A DNA stretch of 64,000 bases from Aminobacter carboxidus (GCF_014863355.1 NZ_JACZEP010000005.1:1-64000); one strand, 5' to 3'; positions 35,632-43,972 are shown, numbered from the stretch's first letter. Notes: a model not told the origin generated them from the letters alone. Numbers and translations are program-made.

Positions 35632-35853
35632 ATGCCCCTAGGTGAATGTTGCTACAATCCTTACGATCTGGATTTGATGGCTCGAGTACTGGCAAAATGC
35701 CTGCCACCAGCTGCAACGAAGGCAGAGAAGGAGCGCCACGCTGCTGCGCTGATTTGCCTTTATGGCACAGGCATTACCAATGAGGCGCGCCTGTTGGAAT
35801 TGCTCACCGAAGGCAGCCACAAACCGTATCACGAGGTGAAAACTGCTGCGTGA
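35632..35853 (+). CDS. Small conserved hypothetical protein, 73 residues
   Basis: The ATG at 35632 has GGGAGGT upstream. Helical, with CCYNPYDLDLMARVLAKCLP and an Ala/Glu/Lys-rich middle. Similar small proteins (tyrosine-aspartate-leucine start, then an alpha-hairpin) occur in Mesorhizobium; function unknown. It lies 130 bases after luxI with no shared promoter seen. Confidence 0.6.
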   Translation: MPLGECCYNPYDLDLMARVLAKCLPPAATKAEKERHAAALICLYGTGITNEARLLELLTEGSHKPYHEVKTAA

Positions 35854-35909
35854 GCACCCAAGCTTCGGCGATGGGAGTCCGCTGCACCCGCCGTGCAGCG
35901 GATTGGACT

Positions 35910-36281
35910 TCAGGCGGTTTGTTGCACGACCAGGGTCAAAACTCCGTCGGGCGTCACGCCAGCGGCAACCACTTGCGTCGGATTCATTCCAACCGCCGCC
36001 AACGTCATTATCGCTTGCCTGGATTGGGAGATGGTGTTTTGCAGGTCGTGTAAATCATCAGCGTCTGTTTGTTCAATAATGTCTTCCACATCCTGCTTTG
36101 TCGGTCCTGACAAAGTTTCGAATTCAACAATGACAACATCAATGTACGTATGATCGGGGCCAAGTTGGGGCTCCGCAGATTCCAAAGTTTGCTCAGGCTG
36201 TGAACCCGATTGTTCCTGTGCAACGGATGGCGACGCGCTGAGAGCCAGGACGACGGCTATCACGACGTTCGAGTTTGACAT
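35910..36281 (-). CDS. Exported hypothetical protein, 123 residues
   Basis: Signal peptide (VVIAVVLALSASPSVAQEQS), then an acidic mature domain (TKQDVEDIIEQTDADDLHDL; GVTPDGVLTLVV). No family recognised. A GGAAC-N17-CGTT promoter lies 114 bases upstream of the start. Confidence 0.7.
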   Translation of the reverse strand: MSNSNVVIAVVLALSASPSVAQEQSGSQPEQTLESAEPQLGPDHTYIDVVIVEFETLSGPTKQDVEDIIEQTDADDLHDLQNTISQSRQAIMTLAAVGMNPTQVVAAGVTPDGVLTLVVQQTA

Positions 36282-36394
36282 TGTAGCCTCCTCCAGCTTG
36301 GCTTTCGAAGGGCCTGCCGGGAGGGGATCTCGGCAGGCCCCATGCTGGAGCGTTTATGACGTGTGGGGACACGGAGGACACGCTCCAATGATAA

Positions 36395-36420
36395 AACGCC
36401 ACGTCCTCGGTCCTGGTTCC
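36395..36420 (-). promoter_or_regulatory. EcfG-type promoter (exported protein)
   Basis: On the minus strand, GGAAC (36420-36416), 17 bases, CGTT (36398-36395), implying a leader of about 105 bases. Confidence 0.6.
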
Positions 36421-36808
36421 CCCTTCGCCACGGTCACCCTGCCGGGCAAAACGGAAAGCCGCTCGGATAGCTGCAATACACAACTCAGGTACCGCTGCTG
36501 TTTACGCCAGCAAAAACGTGCGTCGGCCACACCACGGGACGGTTGGAAGAAGGGCCGTGCCACGCGCCCGGGTGCAAGACCCGCGCAGGGAAGTTGGCAC
36601 AACCGATGGAACCATTCCCTGACCCTGGAGTTGAATGCGCCGGAGGCGCGGACGGCTCCCAGGAGTCGATCAGCGTCGTCCATCGGAACGCGATTTCAAG
36701 CGACCGTTTCCATCACTTGCGCGACCCCCGACAGGTTCGCATGAACCGGACAGATGTTGGGCATTTCGAGCGCTGCCATGGCTTCGGTCCTACTTAGGGA
36801 GGTTCCCT

Positions 36809-36988
36809 GTGTTTAGGCGACCAATCAAGGTGGGAGACTTCGTCTATTTGCGGTTGGAGGTGCGCCATAAGCTGGAAGACGACCAGCTGATTGTAGTTGT
36901 TCCCAGCCTGGGCCCAGTCACAATCCACGAGAGCGATATTCGCGCGATTGAGGCTGACTCAGATTGCATCCTGCCCAGGGATAGCTGA
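36809..36988 (+). CDS. Small paralogous protein A (GDxVxxRL family), 59 residues
   Basis: The GTG at 36809 follows GGGAGG. The product VGDFVYLRLEVRHKLEDDQL, then IVVVPSLGPVTIHES, lines up with the protein at 45030-45230 (AGDYVLVRLQVTHRLNDGYL, then IVAAPGITPIAVHED). The pair looks like one small beta-barrel-like domain; no known family. Confidence 0.6.
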   Translation: MFRRPIKVGDFVYLRLEVRHKLEDDQLIVVVPSLGPVTIHESDIRAIEADSDCILPRDS

Positions 36989-37147
36989 GATCTCTGGTCC
37001 TCACGGTAAACGGATGCGCCTAAAGCGGTCACGATGACACCATTCTAAAAAACGGAGCAATGCTGAGTTTCGTAACCGGCACAACGCGCACGCACAGCCA
37101 CTACCTGCGGCCGCATCATGAGTGCTGGCGCGCCGCGCATTCCTTGT

Positions 37148-37318
37148 TTAGTCAGCGAGCGTTCCAGTTTGGCTGGTGTTCTGATCTATCATCTCGCCAT
37201 AAAACTCCGCCGCACCCCACGCTACGGCTGCCAGAAGCAGCGCACCAATTAACACCAACAGCATCTGCAAGCCTCTGTTGCCTTGGCGGGCTTTCCAGCC
37301 GGGAATGATCTTGGGCAT
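37148..37318 (-). CDS. 56-residue single-helix membrane peptide
   Basis: The ATG at 37318 follows GGAGGAG. It begins MPKIIPGWKARQGNRGLQ, has one helix (MLLVLIGALLLAAVAWGAAE) and a short polar tail. This layout recurs in small Rhizobiales membrane proteins. It lies between small stress genes and upstream of uspA on the same strand orientation. Function unknown. Confidence 0.7.
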   Translation of the reverse strand: MPKIIPGWKARQGNRGLQMLLVLIGALLLAAVAWGAAEFYGEMIDQNTSQTGTLAD

Positions 37319-37390
37319 CGTCTCCTCCTTGCCTGTAGAGTGGGTCTGCGAGATTGATCGCCATCACTTGTGGACAACTTGACCTGCTGC

Positions 37391-37834
37391 TCAGCGAACA
37401 ACGAGCACCGGAACCTTGGAGTAGTGCACGACTTCCGCCGTTTGGCTTCCAACCAAGAGCCTTCCCACACCGCGGCGACCGTGAGAGGCCATGACGATGA
37501 GGTCGCAAGCGTGTTTTGCCGCGTTCGCCACTATCGCTTCGGCCGGAGAGCCATGGGATGCGTGAACAGCCTCGAAGCTTGGACCGATCCTGGACGCCGA
37601 CGCCTTCGCCAGGTCATCGGCATGGCGTTGTTGGGCTTCAGACCACGAAGCCATTGTGGCGGGACTATTCAATGGATATGGCTCCGTCACGGTAATCACC
37701 GTGACCTTGCTTCCAAGGTTCTTTGCCAGCATCAGCCCATGATCAACGCCCCTTTGGGCGAGTTCCGAGCCATCGGTCGATATCAGAATGTGATTGTACA
37801 ATTCCGCCTCCACTGCTCTGTCTGGTTTGACCAT
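37391..37834 (-). CDS. Universal stress protein, UspA family
   Basis: 147 residues from the ATG at 37834; a TTG at 37804 with GGAGG five bases upstream is a good alternative (137 residues, starting LYNHILISTDGS). The USP fold is clear: ISTDGSELAQRGVDHGLMLA, LIVMASHGRRGVGRLLVGSQ (the ATP-binding Gly-2x-Gly-9x-Gly-Ser pattern) and KVPVLVVR at the end. Confidence 0.92.
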   Translation of the reverse strand: MVKPDRAVEAELYNHILISTDGSELAQRGVDHGLMLAKNLGSKVTVITVTEPYPLNSPATMASWSEAQQRHADDLAKASASRIGPSFEAVHASHGSPAEAIVANAAKHACDLIVMASHGRRGVGRLLVGSQTAEVVHYSKVPVLVVR

Positions 37835-38024
37835 CAGTCAAAATGGCACCTGATGCCATTGGTTACGCACGCCGCATTCAAGGTCGGCCCGCAACGTGTC
37901 TCGGTTGATTGCGCCTGATCGTTGTGGACGCCTGCGCAAGCTTAAACCATCACGACTGCCAGAAGCGTGCCCGCTTCATCCGGTAACCAGGCTGCTCGCT
38001 GCCGCCCTGGCGGACTGGGTACCG

Positions 38025-38192
38025 TTACGCGTTTGCGCCCGGATGACTGCAGGAAGGCCTCATCAACAGCTTGATTGTTTGCGTATTTGTCGGCGGACCG
38101 CCTGCCAATTGCTGCTCTTGCAGAGGCGTTGTCATTGGATCGCGGTAATTTGGCGCCGGCTTGCGAGCTGCGATATCAAATTTGTACGGCAT
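38025..38192 (-). CDS. Hypothetical polar protein, 55 residues
   Basis: The ATG at 38192 has AGGAGGAGCAAGCG upstream. The product is MPYKFDIAARKPAPNYRDPM, then a Gln/Thr/Pro-rich stretch; probably disordered. A GGAAC-N17-GTTG box ends 26 bases upstream, giving a short leader. No family known. Confidence 0.55.
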   Translation of the reverse strand: MPYKFDIAARKPAPNYRDPMTTPLQEQQLAGGPPTNTQTIKLLMRPSCSHPGANA

Positions 38193-38217
38193 CGCTTGCT
38201 CCTCCTGTTCCTGAGAC

Positions 38218-38242
38218 AACATACGGTGCCGCCGAAGGTTCC
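38218..38242 (-). promoter_or_regulatory. EcfG-like promoter, relaxed -10 (55-residue protein)
   Basis: On the minus strand, GGAAC (38242-38238), 17 bases, GTTG; the same -10 variant as before the 44-residue peptide gene. Confidence 0.5.
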
Positions 38243-38600
38243 TTTGATAGTACGGGCCGCTCGCTCTCTCGTGGGTCGAAGCCCAATGCACGTGAGCACC
38301 GGCCGCAAGTCGACGGCCGCATAGCTGGTTGCGTCCCCCTGTCGCGTAAAGCCCAGACAGCGCCGACCAAACCGACACATCCGGAAAGGAAAAATAGTCG
38401 CTTGACAGATCCAAGCCGGCTCTGCCGCCTCCCGCGACATCTGTCGGTGCGCCGGCATGGCTAGCCAATTCCGGTCTTGATTGCGTCAAGCGCGAGCGCG
38501 GCCTCGAGCAAATGGCTTGAAACTGGAGCGGACCGGTAACTCGCCAGCCTCATAGGCAGCGCTTCACATACTCTTGCCTTCAACCCTTCACAGCCAGTAC

Positions 38601-38882
38601 CTATCCGCCGACAGTGACCTCAGGGCCGAACTGTAGCACGGGTCCGTCGCTCACCCCTTTTCCAGCCAGATCGAGGGCCTCTGCAAGTGTGGCTTTGGCA
38701 TAAAGCGGATGTCTTGTGACGTCTTGGCTTGTCTCGAAGACAAAAGCGATCTGACGACTGTTGTTGCCCTCGTCGATGACGAGGGAAACCCGGCCGATGG
38801 TTTCGGGTGCGTAGCCTGTCTTGGTGGAGGCCTCTTTTCGGGCAACCTCTTCGGTGACAGCAATAACGGAAACAAAGTTCAT
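38601..38882 (-). CDS. Hypothetical protein, 93 residues
   Basis: Starts MNFVSVIAVTEEVARKEAST. An alternating strand/helix pattern (IGRVSLVIDEGNNSRQIAFV) suggests a small compact alpha/beta domain. No signal or membrane segment. Isolated on the minus strand upstream of nothing obvious; not recognised. Confidence 0.55.
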   Translation of the reverse strand: MNFVSVIAVTEEVARKEASTKTGYAPETIGRVSLVIDEGNNSRQIAFVFETSQDVTRHPLYAKATLAEALDLAGKGVSDGPVLQFGPEVTVGG

Positions 38883-38966
38883 CGCCCGCTTTCATGTTGA
38901 ATCTTGCGATCTCACCACAATGCTCTGCACGTCGCCGGTTAGCACAAACGAACGGACTAGACCGTG

Positions 38967-39200
38967 CTAGTCGATTGCTGCCAGAATTTCGGCATCCACA
39001 CAGAAGTCGACAAAAGCCTGGCGAGCTTCCGCCACCGTACCAATCCCTGATTCTGCTCGCGTCAAGGCAATGCCGGCGCGGTGAGCCATTTCTGGATACA
39101 TCCCGCCGGGCCATTCCGACAAGAAGGACCACGCATCATCAGTCGAAGAAATTGCGATGGTGCGGCCTTCGAATGCAATCCAGATGATTTCGAATTCCAT
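38967..39200 (-). CDS. DUF982 protein (copy 4)
   Basis: 77 residues starting MEFEIIWIAFEGRTIAISST. The family marks DDAWSFLSEWPGGMYPEMA and AEARQAFVDFCVDAEIL are present. Function unknown. Confidence 0.72.
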   Translation of the reverse strand: MEFEIIWIAFEGRTIAISSTDDAWSFLSEWPGGMYPEMAHRAGIALTRAESGIGTVAEARQAFVDFCVDAEILAAID

Positions 39201-39431
39201 GGCGGCTCGGCTCAGATGCCCAAGCGGGGTGGTAGCTGGCGCGCTTCAATCGAGCCAAAGCCCCCGTTTGCAAGTAGCTAACAATAACACCACAGCCATT
39301 CCTCCACGCAAGCCTGACAGTAGGGGCCGCCGATGAAGCCGTCATGTGACGACCGGTTGAGCAGCTGGCGTCCCGCGAGGCGCCAACGGGAGGCGCCGAT
39401 GCGCTCACCAAGTCGCGCGCGATGATACAGG

Positions 39432-40004
39432 TCAATTCGCGGGCTGTTCCGGTACGTCGCCAGGGCGGATGATACGCGTTGTCCCGGTGTCTGGCGGCGG
39501 CTCTTCGATGTCCTGGTCGCCAGTCTTCGGCGGGGTCAAAACACCCTTGCAGTCCCCCAGTGAGTTTTGAGAAGGTTGAGCCTGTTTGGACGTGTCGGCT
39601 GTCGGGTCTTCGCTATGATCCTCAGGCTTGGCCTGACAAGGATCAGCCGGAAGGGCTTCTTCTCCGCCATTTGAGAACTGCGCCGTTGCCAACCCTACCG
39701 TCCCCAAAATGCACGCCACCACAATGACGGACCATTTCAGCCGTCGACAAGCGCCCATTTCAAAATGCGTCCCTGCACTGCCGGCAGTGGGACCAGGATG
39801 TTTCAGCGGAGCGGGCACTTCCGGTGGAGATGCTGGTGGTACCTGGTTGGGTTCTTCCTCGGGATAGGGCACCGGGCCGGGAGAGGGTGGTGGAACACCA
39901 GGCGGCTCTGGTGGCGGTGTTTCAGGCGCAGGAGGCGGACGCGCCGGCTCGGGATTGGGATTGTCAGGCGTAGGCGTGGGGTTGTTCGGATCAGGACTAG
40001 GCAT
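39432..40004 (-). CDS. Pro-rich N-terminus joined to exported-type domain
   Basis: 190 residues in two unlike halves. Residues 1-75 are nearly all Pro/Glu/Asn (MPSPDPNNPTPTPDNPNPEP), like free-standing proline-rich small proteins of Mesorhizobium. From about residue 83 (MGACRRLKWSVIVVACILGT) a membrane/signal segment starts a second half with LPADPCQAKPEDHSEDPTAD and CKGVLTPPKTGDQ, itself a known type of exported hypothetical protein. Either a true fusion or two ancestral genes joined by loss of a stop codon. Confidence 0.6.
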   Translation of the reverse strand: MPSPDPNNPTPTPDNPNPEPARPPPAPETPPPEPPGVPPPSPGPVPYPEEEPNQVPPASPPEVPAPLKHPGPTAGSAGTHFEMGACRRLKWSVIVVACILGTVGLATAQFSNGGEEALPADPCQAKPEDHSEDPTADTSKQAQPSQNSLGDCKGVLTPPKTGDQDIEEPPPDTGTTRIIRPGDVPEQPAN

Positions 40005-40205
40005 TTTCAGCTCCCATGACCGTTGGGGTTCTGCCTATCCAATCCGCGAGCTTGCTAACTGTTCCCCACTCGAGCTGTCACCATCACGTCGGATCGGAGA
40101 TCTATGCCTTGCTGTTTTCCGCTTTTGCTGCCTCTATCCTGTCCGCCACCACCGGTTTGGCCACGCGGCTGAGCCATATTGAACTCGTTGTGAAGGATTA
40201 CGCGT

Positions 40206-40418
40206 ATGCCGACTGGGACCGTGAAATGGTTCAACAGCGCAAAGGGCTTTGGGTTTATCCAGCCCGACGACGGTGGGCAGGACGTTTTCGTCCACATTTC
40301 CGCTGTCGAACGTGCTGGACTTTCCACCCTCGTGGATGGCCAGAAGATCCAGTATGATATCGAGCAGGACCGACGCACAGGTAAGTCGTCTGCCGGAAAT
40401 CTCAGCAAAGCAGGCTGA
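40206..40418 (+). CDS. Cold-shock protein, CspA family
   Basis: 70 residues: GTVKWFNSAKGFGFIQPDDG and DVFVHISAVERAGL carry RNP1 and RNP2 of the single-strand nucleic-acid-binding cold-shock domain. GAAGG precedes the ATG (16 bases). Plasmid-borne Csp copies are common in rhizobia. Confidence 0.95.
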   Translation: MPTGTVKWFNSAKGFGFIQPDDGGQDVFVHISAVERAGLSTLVDGQKIQYDIEQDRRTGKSSAGNLSKAG

Positions 40419-40604
40419 CTTTTTCTCGCGCCCAGCGCATAGATGCTAGGAAACCGCGGGTCAGGACGGCATTTGCGCGCGTTCGGTGAGCGCGCGCAAC
40501 AATGGAGTATGCAGTTTTCGTCGAATGGCATTTAGCTCACTGTCCCGCCCATTCGACATCGGCATTCGCCAAGCAGAACGCAATCAGTTGCGTCCTGCTA
40601 CGCC

Positions 40605-40629
40605 GGAACAAGCCGACCGGCAAAGCGTT
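40605..40629 (+). promoter_or_regulatory. EcfG-type promoter (28-residue peptide)
   Basis: GGAAC (40605-40609), 16 bases, CGTT (40626-40629), 34 bases before the ATG. Perfect consensus. Confidence 0.7.
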
Positions 40630-40662
40630 GACCTCAGTCGATATGGTAACTGGGAGAGCGCC

Positions 40663-40749
40663 ATGGATGTCACCACACTTCTGCTAATCATCCTCATCAT
40701 TTTGCTAGTCGGAGGAGGCGGTTTGTACGGTCGAGGTCGGTGGTATTAA
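40663..40749 (+). CDS. 28-residue membrane peptide (DUF3309-like)
   Basis: The ATG at 40663 follows GGGAG. One hydrophobic helix (TTLLLIILIILLVGGGG) ends in a short Tyr/Arg/Trp tail. It resembles the DUF3309-like one-helix peptides found in many Rhizobiales. It is directly preceded by an EcfG-type promoter. Confidence 0.7.
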   Translation: MDVTTLLLIILIILLVGGGGLYGRGRWY

Positions 40750-40906
40750 CCGCCGACTAAAATCTGGTCGCTTACTGCGATGCCTTACCCGCCAGCGGGT
40801 AACTGCGGCTGTGCATCCATCGATTGAAAACACGCTTGGCCGCGATTTGTTGCGGGCTAGTGAATTGCTCTGACCGCTCAAGATGCCGTGATTTTCGTTC
40901 TCGATG

Positions 40907-40931
40907 GGAACTGGATCGCAATGCATTCGTT
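40907..40931 (+). promoter_or_regulatory. EcfG-type promoter (52-residue protein)
   Basis: GGAAC (40907-40911), 16 bases, CGTT (40928-40931), 22 bases before the ATG. Perfect consensus. Confidence 0.7.
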
Positions 40932-40952
40932 GGCGGTCAAAGGAATACGAAA

Positions 40953-41111
40953 ATGGCCGATGGCGAGCCCACCAAGATTGAAGACTTCACGGCTCGGCGT
41001 TTGATGAAGGAAGGCAATGTCACCGAGGAGCAAGCTCGGCAACTGATCGCCGTTCTCGGGTACGATTGGTCTTCGCTTATGCGAGAAGCCAGAATATTGG
41101 CGAGGAAATAG
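40953..41111 (+). CDS. Small helical stress-type protein, 52 residues
   Basis: Starts MADGEPTKIEDFTARRLMKE; the rest (EGNVTEEQARQLIAVLGYDW) forms a UBA- or DUF3606-like helix bundle. AAAGGA precedes the ATG and a perfect EcfG-type promoter ends 22 bases upstream. Function unknown. Confidence 0.65.
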   Translation: MADGEPTKIEDFTARRLMKEGNVTEEQARQLIAVLGYDWSSLMREARILARK

Positions 41112-41126
41112 CCCAAGACTTCGAAG

Positions 41127-41348
41127 TTAGCCGATCCTGCGGATACGACCCTTGTCCAAGCGGAACACGCCGTCCGTCCCGCCCTGTTGTTCGAGATCGG
41201 TTAGAAGCTCGTCCCAAACACCAAGATGTTGGCCGCAATCCTCACACGAGATCGGCGTATGCGGCTCGACATTTTCAGGAATACTTAGGCGAATCATCCC
41301 ACAATAGGGACATTCGAGCTTGTGATTGAGGTACTGAGCGTCGCCCAT
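41127..41348 (-). CDS. Small zinc-ribbon protein, 73 residues
   Basis: Two CxxC pairs (LECPYCGMIRL and ISCEDCGQHL) make a classic zinc ribbon, followed by a helical acidic tail. Such proteins occur in transcription or nucleic-acid contexts; no partner is seen here. Confidence 0.65.
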   Translation of the reverse strand: MGDAQYLNHKLECPYCGMIRLSIPENVEPHTPISCEDCGQHLGVWDELLTDLEQQGGTDGVFRLDKGRIRRIG

Positions 41349-41408
41349 GATCAGATCCTCTGGCTGTGCCCCAAGCGTATTCAGGACAGAGCGGATTTCA
41401 AGAGGATT

Positions 41409-41655
41409 TCACAACTGTCGCGTGCCAAAGCTTTCCTCGCCGCGCAGGGCCATCACTTTCAAAATGGGTTTGACCGGTACGGCGCCCTTGTTGCCGGAGC
41501 CTATAAGCGTGGGGAACCCTTCGGCGTCGAGCTTGCTGCGCGATGGGCCGTAGCGCTTGATAATCGCGGCGGCCTCGGCACGGCTGACGTCGTATTTGCG
41601 GGCGAAAGTCATCCACCTCGTATTCCTGCTTCGAGGAAACGAGCTTGCGGTCTTC
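41409..41655 (-). pseudogene. DUF3606-like gene, probably frameshifted
   Basis: MTFARKYDVSRAEAAAIIKR then YGPSRSKLDAEGF is DUF3606-like. In the next frame, immediately upstream, EDRKLVSSKQEYEVDDF reads like the normal start of such proteins. Removing one C near 41610 (GACTTTCGCC to GACTTTGCC) would join them as EVDDFARKYDVS. No start codon is clear for the upstream half, so the case is suggestive only. Confidence 0.4.
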
Positions 41656-41661
41656 GGCCTC

Positions 41662-41931
41662 TCACTCCATGTCAGGCACTTCGCCGGCCCGATAGAGGAT
41701 CGTGGGTTCCCCATACTCGCCGATGGCCGGGTTAGCTTCCCGGCTCCATGCGATGACGCCGGCGTGCTCGCTCTCGATCGTCTTGGCTAATCGCCTGGCT
41801 GCATCTTCGCTCTGCATCTGGCGAGGTTCGAACGCGGGCTTCAGGTCGCCTTCTTCGTCGCGGTTGAACGCGGCCACGACGATCAGCTTCGGCATCTTCT
41901 GCTGTGGGAGGATATTGCCAGTACCCGACAT
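41662..41931 (-). CDS. Conserved hypothetical beside the SRAP gene, 89 residues
   Basis: Starts MSGTGNILPQQKMPKLIVVA and has AFNRDEEGDLKPAFEPRQMQ, SEHAGVIAWSREANP and IGEYGEPTILYRAGEVP. Such proteins usually sit next to SRAP/YedK genes in Rhizobiales, as here: it begins 10 bases after the SRAP gene's end on the same strand. Likely cotranscribed; function unknown. Confidence 0.7.
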   Translation of the reverse strand: MSGTGNILPQQKMPKLIVVAAFNRDEEGDLKPAFEPRQMQSEDAARRLAKTIESEHAGVIAWSREANPAIGEYGEPTILYRAGEVPDME

Positions 41932-41941
41932 CGAGGGCCTC

Positions 41942-42709
41942 CTAGACCAACGACGCCTGGGGTGGTGGAGCTGTAACGAGCTGGCTCGGCGGAAGATCCA
42001 CAATCGTTAGCATGTCGTCAGGCAGCGGACGCTGTAGCTTGCTCGCCTCGGCCCAAGGTGCAGTCAGCCACGTTTCAATCTCGGCCGGCGTCGTCAGAAT
42101 AACCGGCATTGCCTTTTCGTGGATCGGGGCAACGACACCGTTCGGACTGGTGGTCAGGAAGGCATAGACCTCCCAGTCGAGTACGCCGTCGCGAATGGTC
42201 CGGGCGCCGCGCCAAGGCGTCCACAATCCCGCAAAGACAGCAAGCGGCTGGCTTTCGTTGAGCGCGAACCAGAAATTGCGATGTTTGCCGGTGAGGGGGT
42301 CTTTGTCGCCTTCAACAGGGCTCGGCTCGGCGAAACTTGTGAACGGCACCACGCAACGGTTTTCGACGCCGAGAAAAGGTGCCCAGTGCTTGCTGTCGGT
42401 TCGTCTGATGTTGGTGACGCCCTTGTCGGGCTCTTTCTCCAGCAAAGCTTTGAAGTCGACGGCCTGGCCTTTCGCCTCCAGCTTTGCAGCACGAGCCTTG
42501 GTCGCCTGGAATTGAACGTTCGACGCTGTGGGCATACCCCAGTTGAGCATGGCAATCTGGCGGCGGGCTTGGAAGTTGCGCACCACAGGCCCGTTGCGAC
42601 CCGGGTACGCGTCGATCGATGGTTCGAGGTTGCCGGCAATGTCGTCGAGCGCCTTGGTCAGCGCGCGCAATTCGTCTTGGGTCGATGAGAAATTGTAGAC
42701 ATTGCACAT
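41942..42709 (-). CDS. SRAP (HMCES/YedK) abasic-site protein
   Basis: 255 residues. HMCES/YedK proteins cross-link to abasic sites in single-stranded DNA through Cys2. Here MCNVYNFSS supplies Cys2; the conserved Asn/Arg region (LNWGMP), ENRCVVPFTSFAEP with the catalytic-type Glu, and PIHEKAMPVIL with the His are all present. Full-length and probably active. With ku/ligD and mpg it adds to the DNA-damage content of this replicon. Confidence 0.93.
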   Translation of the reverse strand: MCNVYNFSSTQDELRALTKALDDIAGNLEPSIDAYPGRNGPVVRNFQARRQIAMLNWGMPTASNVQFQATKARAAKLEAKGQAVDFKALLEKEPDKGVTNIRRTDSKHWAPFLGVENRCVVPFTSFAEPSPVEGDKDPLTGKHRNFWFALNESQPLAVFAGLWTPWRGARTIRDGVLDWEVYAFLTTSPNGVVAPIHEKAMPVILTTPAEIETWLTAPWAEASKLQRPLPDDMLTIVDLPPSQLVTAPPPQASLV

Positions 42710-42787
42710 GGGTTGCGAAATTGGTTTGAGGCGCGGGCGGCGTCAATTGCGGCTGCACATAGAAGCAGCGGGCAAGTGGCGAGGAGT

Positions 42788-43030
42788 TCAGGACAACTGG
42801 GACCTTGCAGTCGGCATCGGTCGTTTGCCATCGACGATGTCGATGAACGCCTGCGCCGACTGGATGATCATCTCGGCCGCAGCCTTGGAAATCACATACT
42901 CGACCATGTTGTCGTCACCATCGATCATGCCGAACAGTCCATAGATATGGCCGTCGTGGCCGTCAAACGCGTCGACATTGACGGCGACCAGACCAACAGG
43001 ATCCGATTTCTGAACTGGTTTCCTAGGCAT
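42788..43030 (-). CDS. Hypothetical protein, 80 residues
   Basis: The ATG at 43030 follows AGAGG. Starts MPRKPVQKSDPVGLVAVNVD and has HIYGLFGMIDGDDNMVEYVI with a helical tail. Compact alpha/beta look; no family recognised. The longer reading to 43207 is not supported by a ribosome site. Confidence 0.55.
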   Translation of the reverse strand: MPRKPVQKSDPVGLVAVNVDAFDGHDGHIYGLFGMIDGDDNMVEYVISKAAAEMIIQSAQAFIDIVDGKRPMPTARSQLS

Positions 43031-43076
43031 GTCTTGCCTCTTTTCCTGTGAAATCAAATACGAGGGGCGGGCGCCT

Positions 43077-43259
43077 TTACTGCTGTGCGGTGTACTGTTT
43101 TCCCTCGGCTTTGTGCTCATAGCAAAACCAATGGGGTGCTTGCTTGCCGGTGGCGAAGCCCCAGCCGCCGTCTTTCTTGCAGCCGGGGTGTTCGCAAAAA
43201 TGCTCATAAATGCCGCCCGCCTTGCGGGGTGCGGTGTTTTGCTCGTCGCTCATACCCAT
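43077..43259 (-). CDS. Small zinc-finger-like protein, 60 residues
   Basis: Starts MGMSDEQNTAPRKAGGIYEH; FCEHPGCKKDGGWGF and HWFCYEHK hold three Cys and two His that could form a GcrA- or DksA-like zinc knuckle. This sequence type is common in Mesorhizobium genomes as a hypothetical protein. Confidence 0.65.
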   Translation of the reverse strand: MGMSDEQNTAPRKAGGIYEHFCEHPGCKKDGGWGFATGKQAPHWFCYEHKAEGKQYTAQQ

Positions 43260-43313
43260 ATGTTAGCGTGATGTGAATTGACTCCGCAAGGCGTTTGTTC
43301 CTATTTCGTTCTC

Positions 43314-43619
43314 ATGCCCTCGCCTTACAAATCAAAACCTTTCCCGCTGTCCAATTTGAATGATGGCCAGCAGCTCGTGCGCGTCAGGTGCGCTTATTGC
43401 AGGCGCACGCACCACTACTTCCCGAGCGATCTGATCCAGATATTCGGCGACGTTGACGTCGACTCGCTGATGACACGCATGAGATGCGAGGCCAGTGGCG
43501 ACCACGGGTCCTTGAAAGTTGAAGCGATATATCCCTCTGGCAAGGAGGCGGTTGGGCTGAAGATCAGGCGCCTGGTGTCGATCAAGATCCGGCGCGAGCC
43601 TGTCTGGCGAGAGGAATAG
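43314..43619 (+). CDS. Zinc-ribbon-like hypothetical protein, 101 residues
   Basis: Starts MPSPYKSKPFPLSNLNDGQQ; VRVRCAYCRRTHHYFPSDL and MRCEASGDHG carry a CxxC and a further Cys/His set. No ribosome site is visible before the ATG. It is followed after two bases by the next gene, so the two form a unit. Confidence 0.6.
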   Translation: MPSPYKSKPFPLSNLNDGQQLVRVRCAYCRRTHHYFPSDLIQIFGDVDVDSLMTRMRCEASGDHGSLKVEAIYPSGKEAVGLKIRRLVSIKIRREPVWREE

Positions 43620-43621
43620 CT

Positions 43622-43873
43622 ATGTCGCGCCGTCCCAGCCGACGCGAGCATCTCACAGACAGCGAGATCGAGGCTATTGTTCTGGCTGCGGTGCCCCTGC
43701 GCAAGGCCATTCAAAGGTGCTTCATGACCCTGAAGCCGTTCAATGAGACATACTCGCTGTTGGACGAACATGTTTCCAGGCTCGACGCAGTGTTGCAGAA
43801 AATCACCGGCCGATCCATCGATTACCGGGGTCCCGATCTTGGGCTCCTGCCTCCAAAGCCGAACGGGCCTTGA
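43622..43873 (+). CDS. Hypothetical protein, 83 residues
   Basis: GAGAGGAATAGCT precedes the ATG at 43622. Basic N-terminus (MSRRPSRREHLTDSEIEAIV), then helices; not recognised. Cotranscribed with the zinc-ribbon-like gene. Confidence 0.6.
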   Translation: MSRRPSRREHLTDSEIEAIVLAAVPLRKAIQRCFMTLKPFNETYSLLDEHVSRLDAVLQKITGRSIDYRGPDLGLLPPKPNGP

Positions 43874-43972
43874 GACAACCCATCCGTTCAACACAAGCCG
43901 CCTCAGAGACAGGCCATCGTTGGCGGCCTTCCAAATGGTTTACGATGGACGCGGCGCGGAGTGGTGGTGAAA

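Noticed and set aside
36607-36633. Another GGAAC-N17-GTTG box on the plus strand
   Set aside because: It lies about 175 bases from the next start (36809) with no gene or terminator in between; more likely chance.
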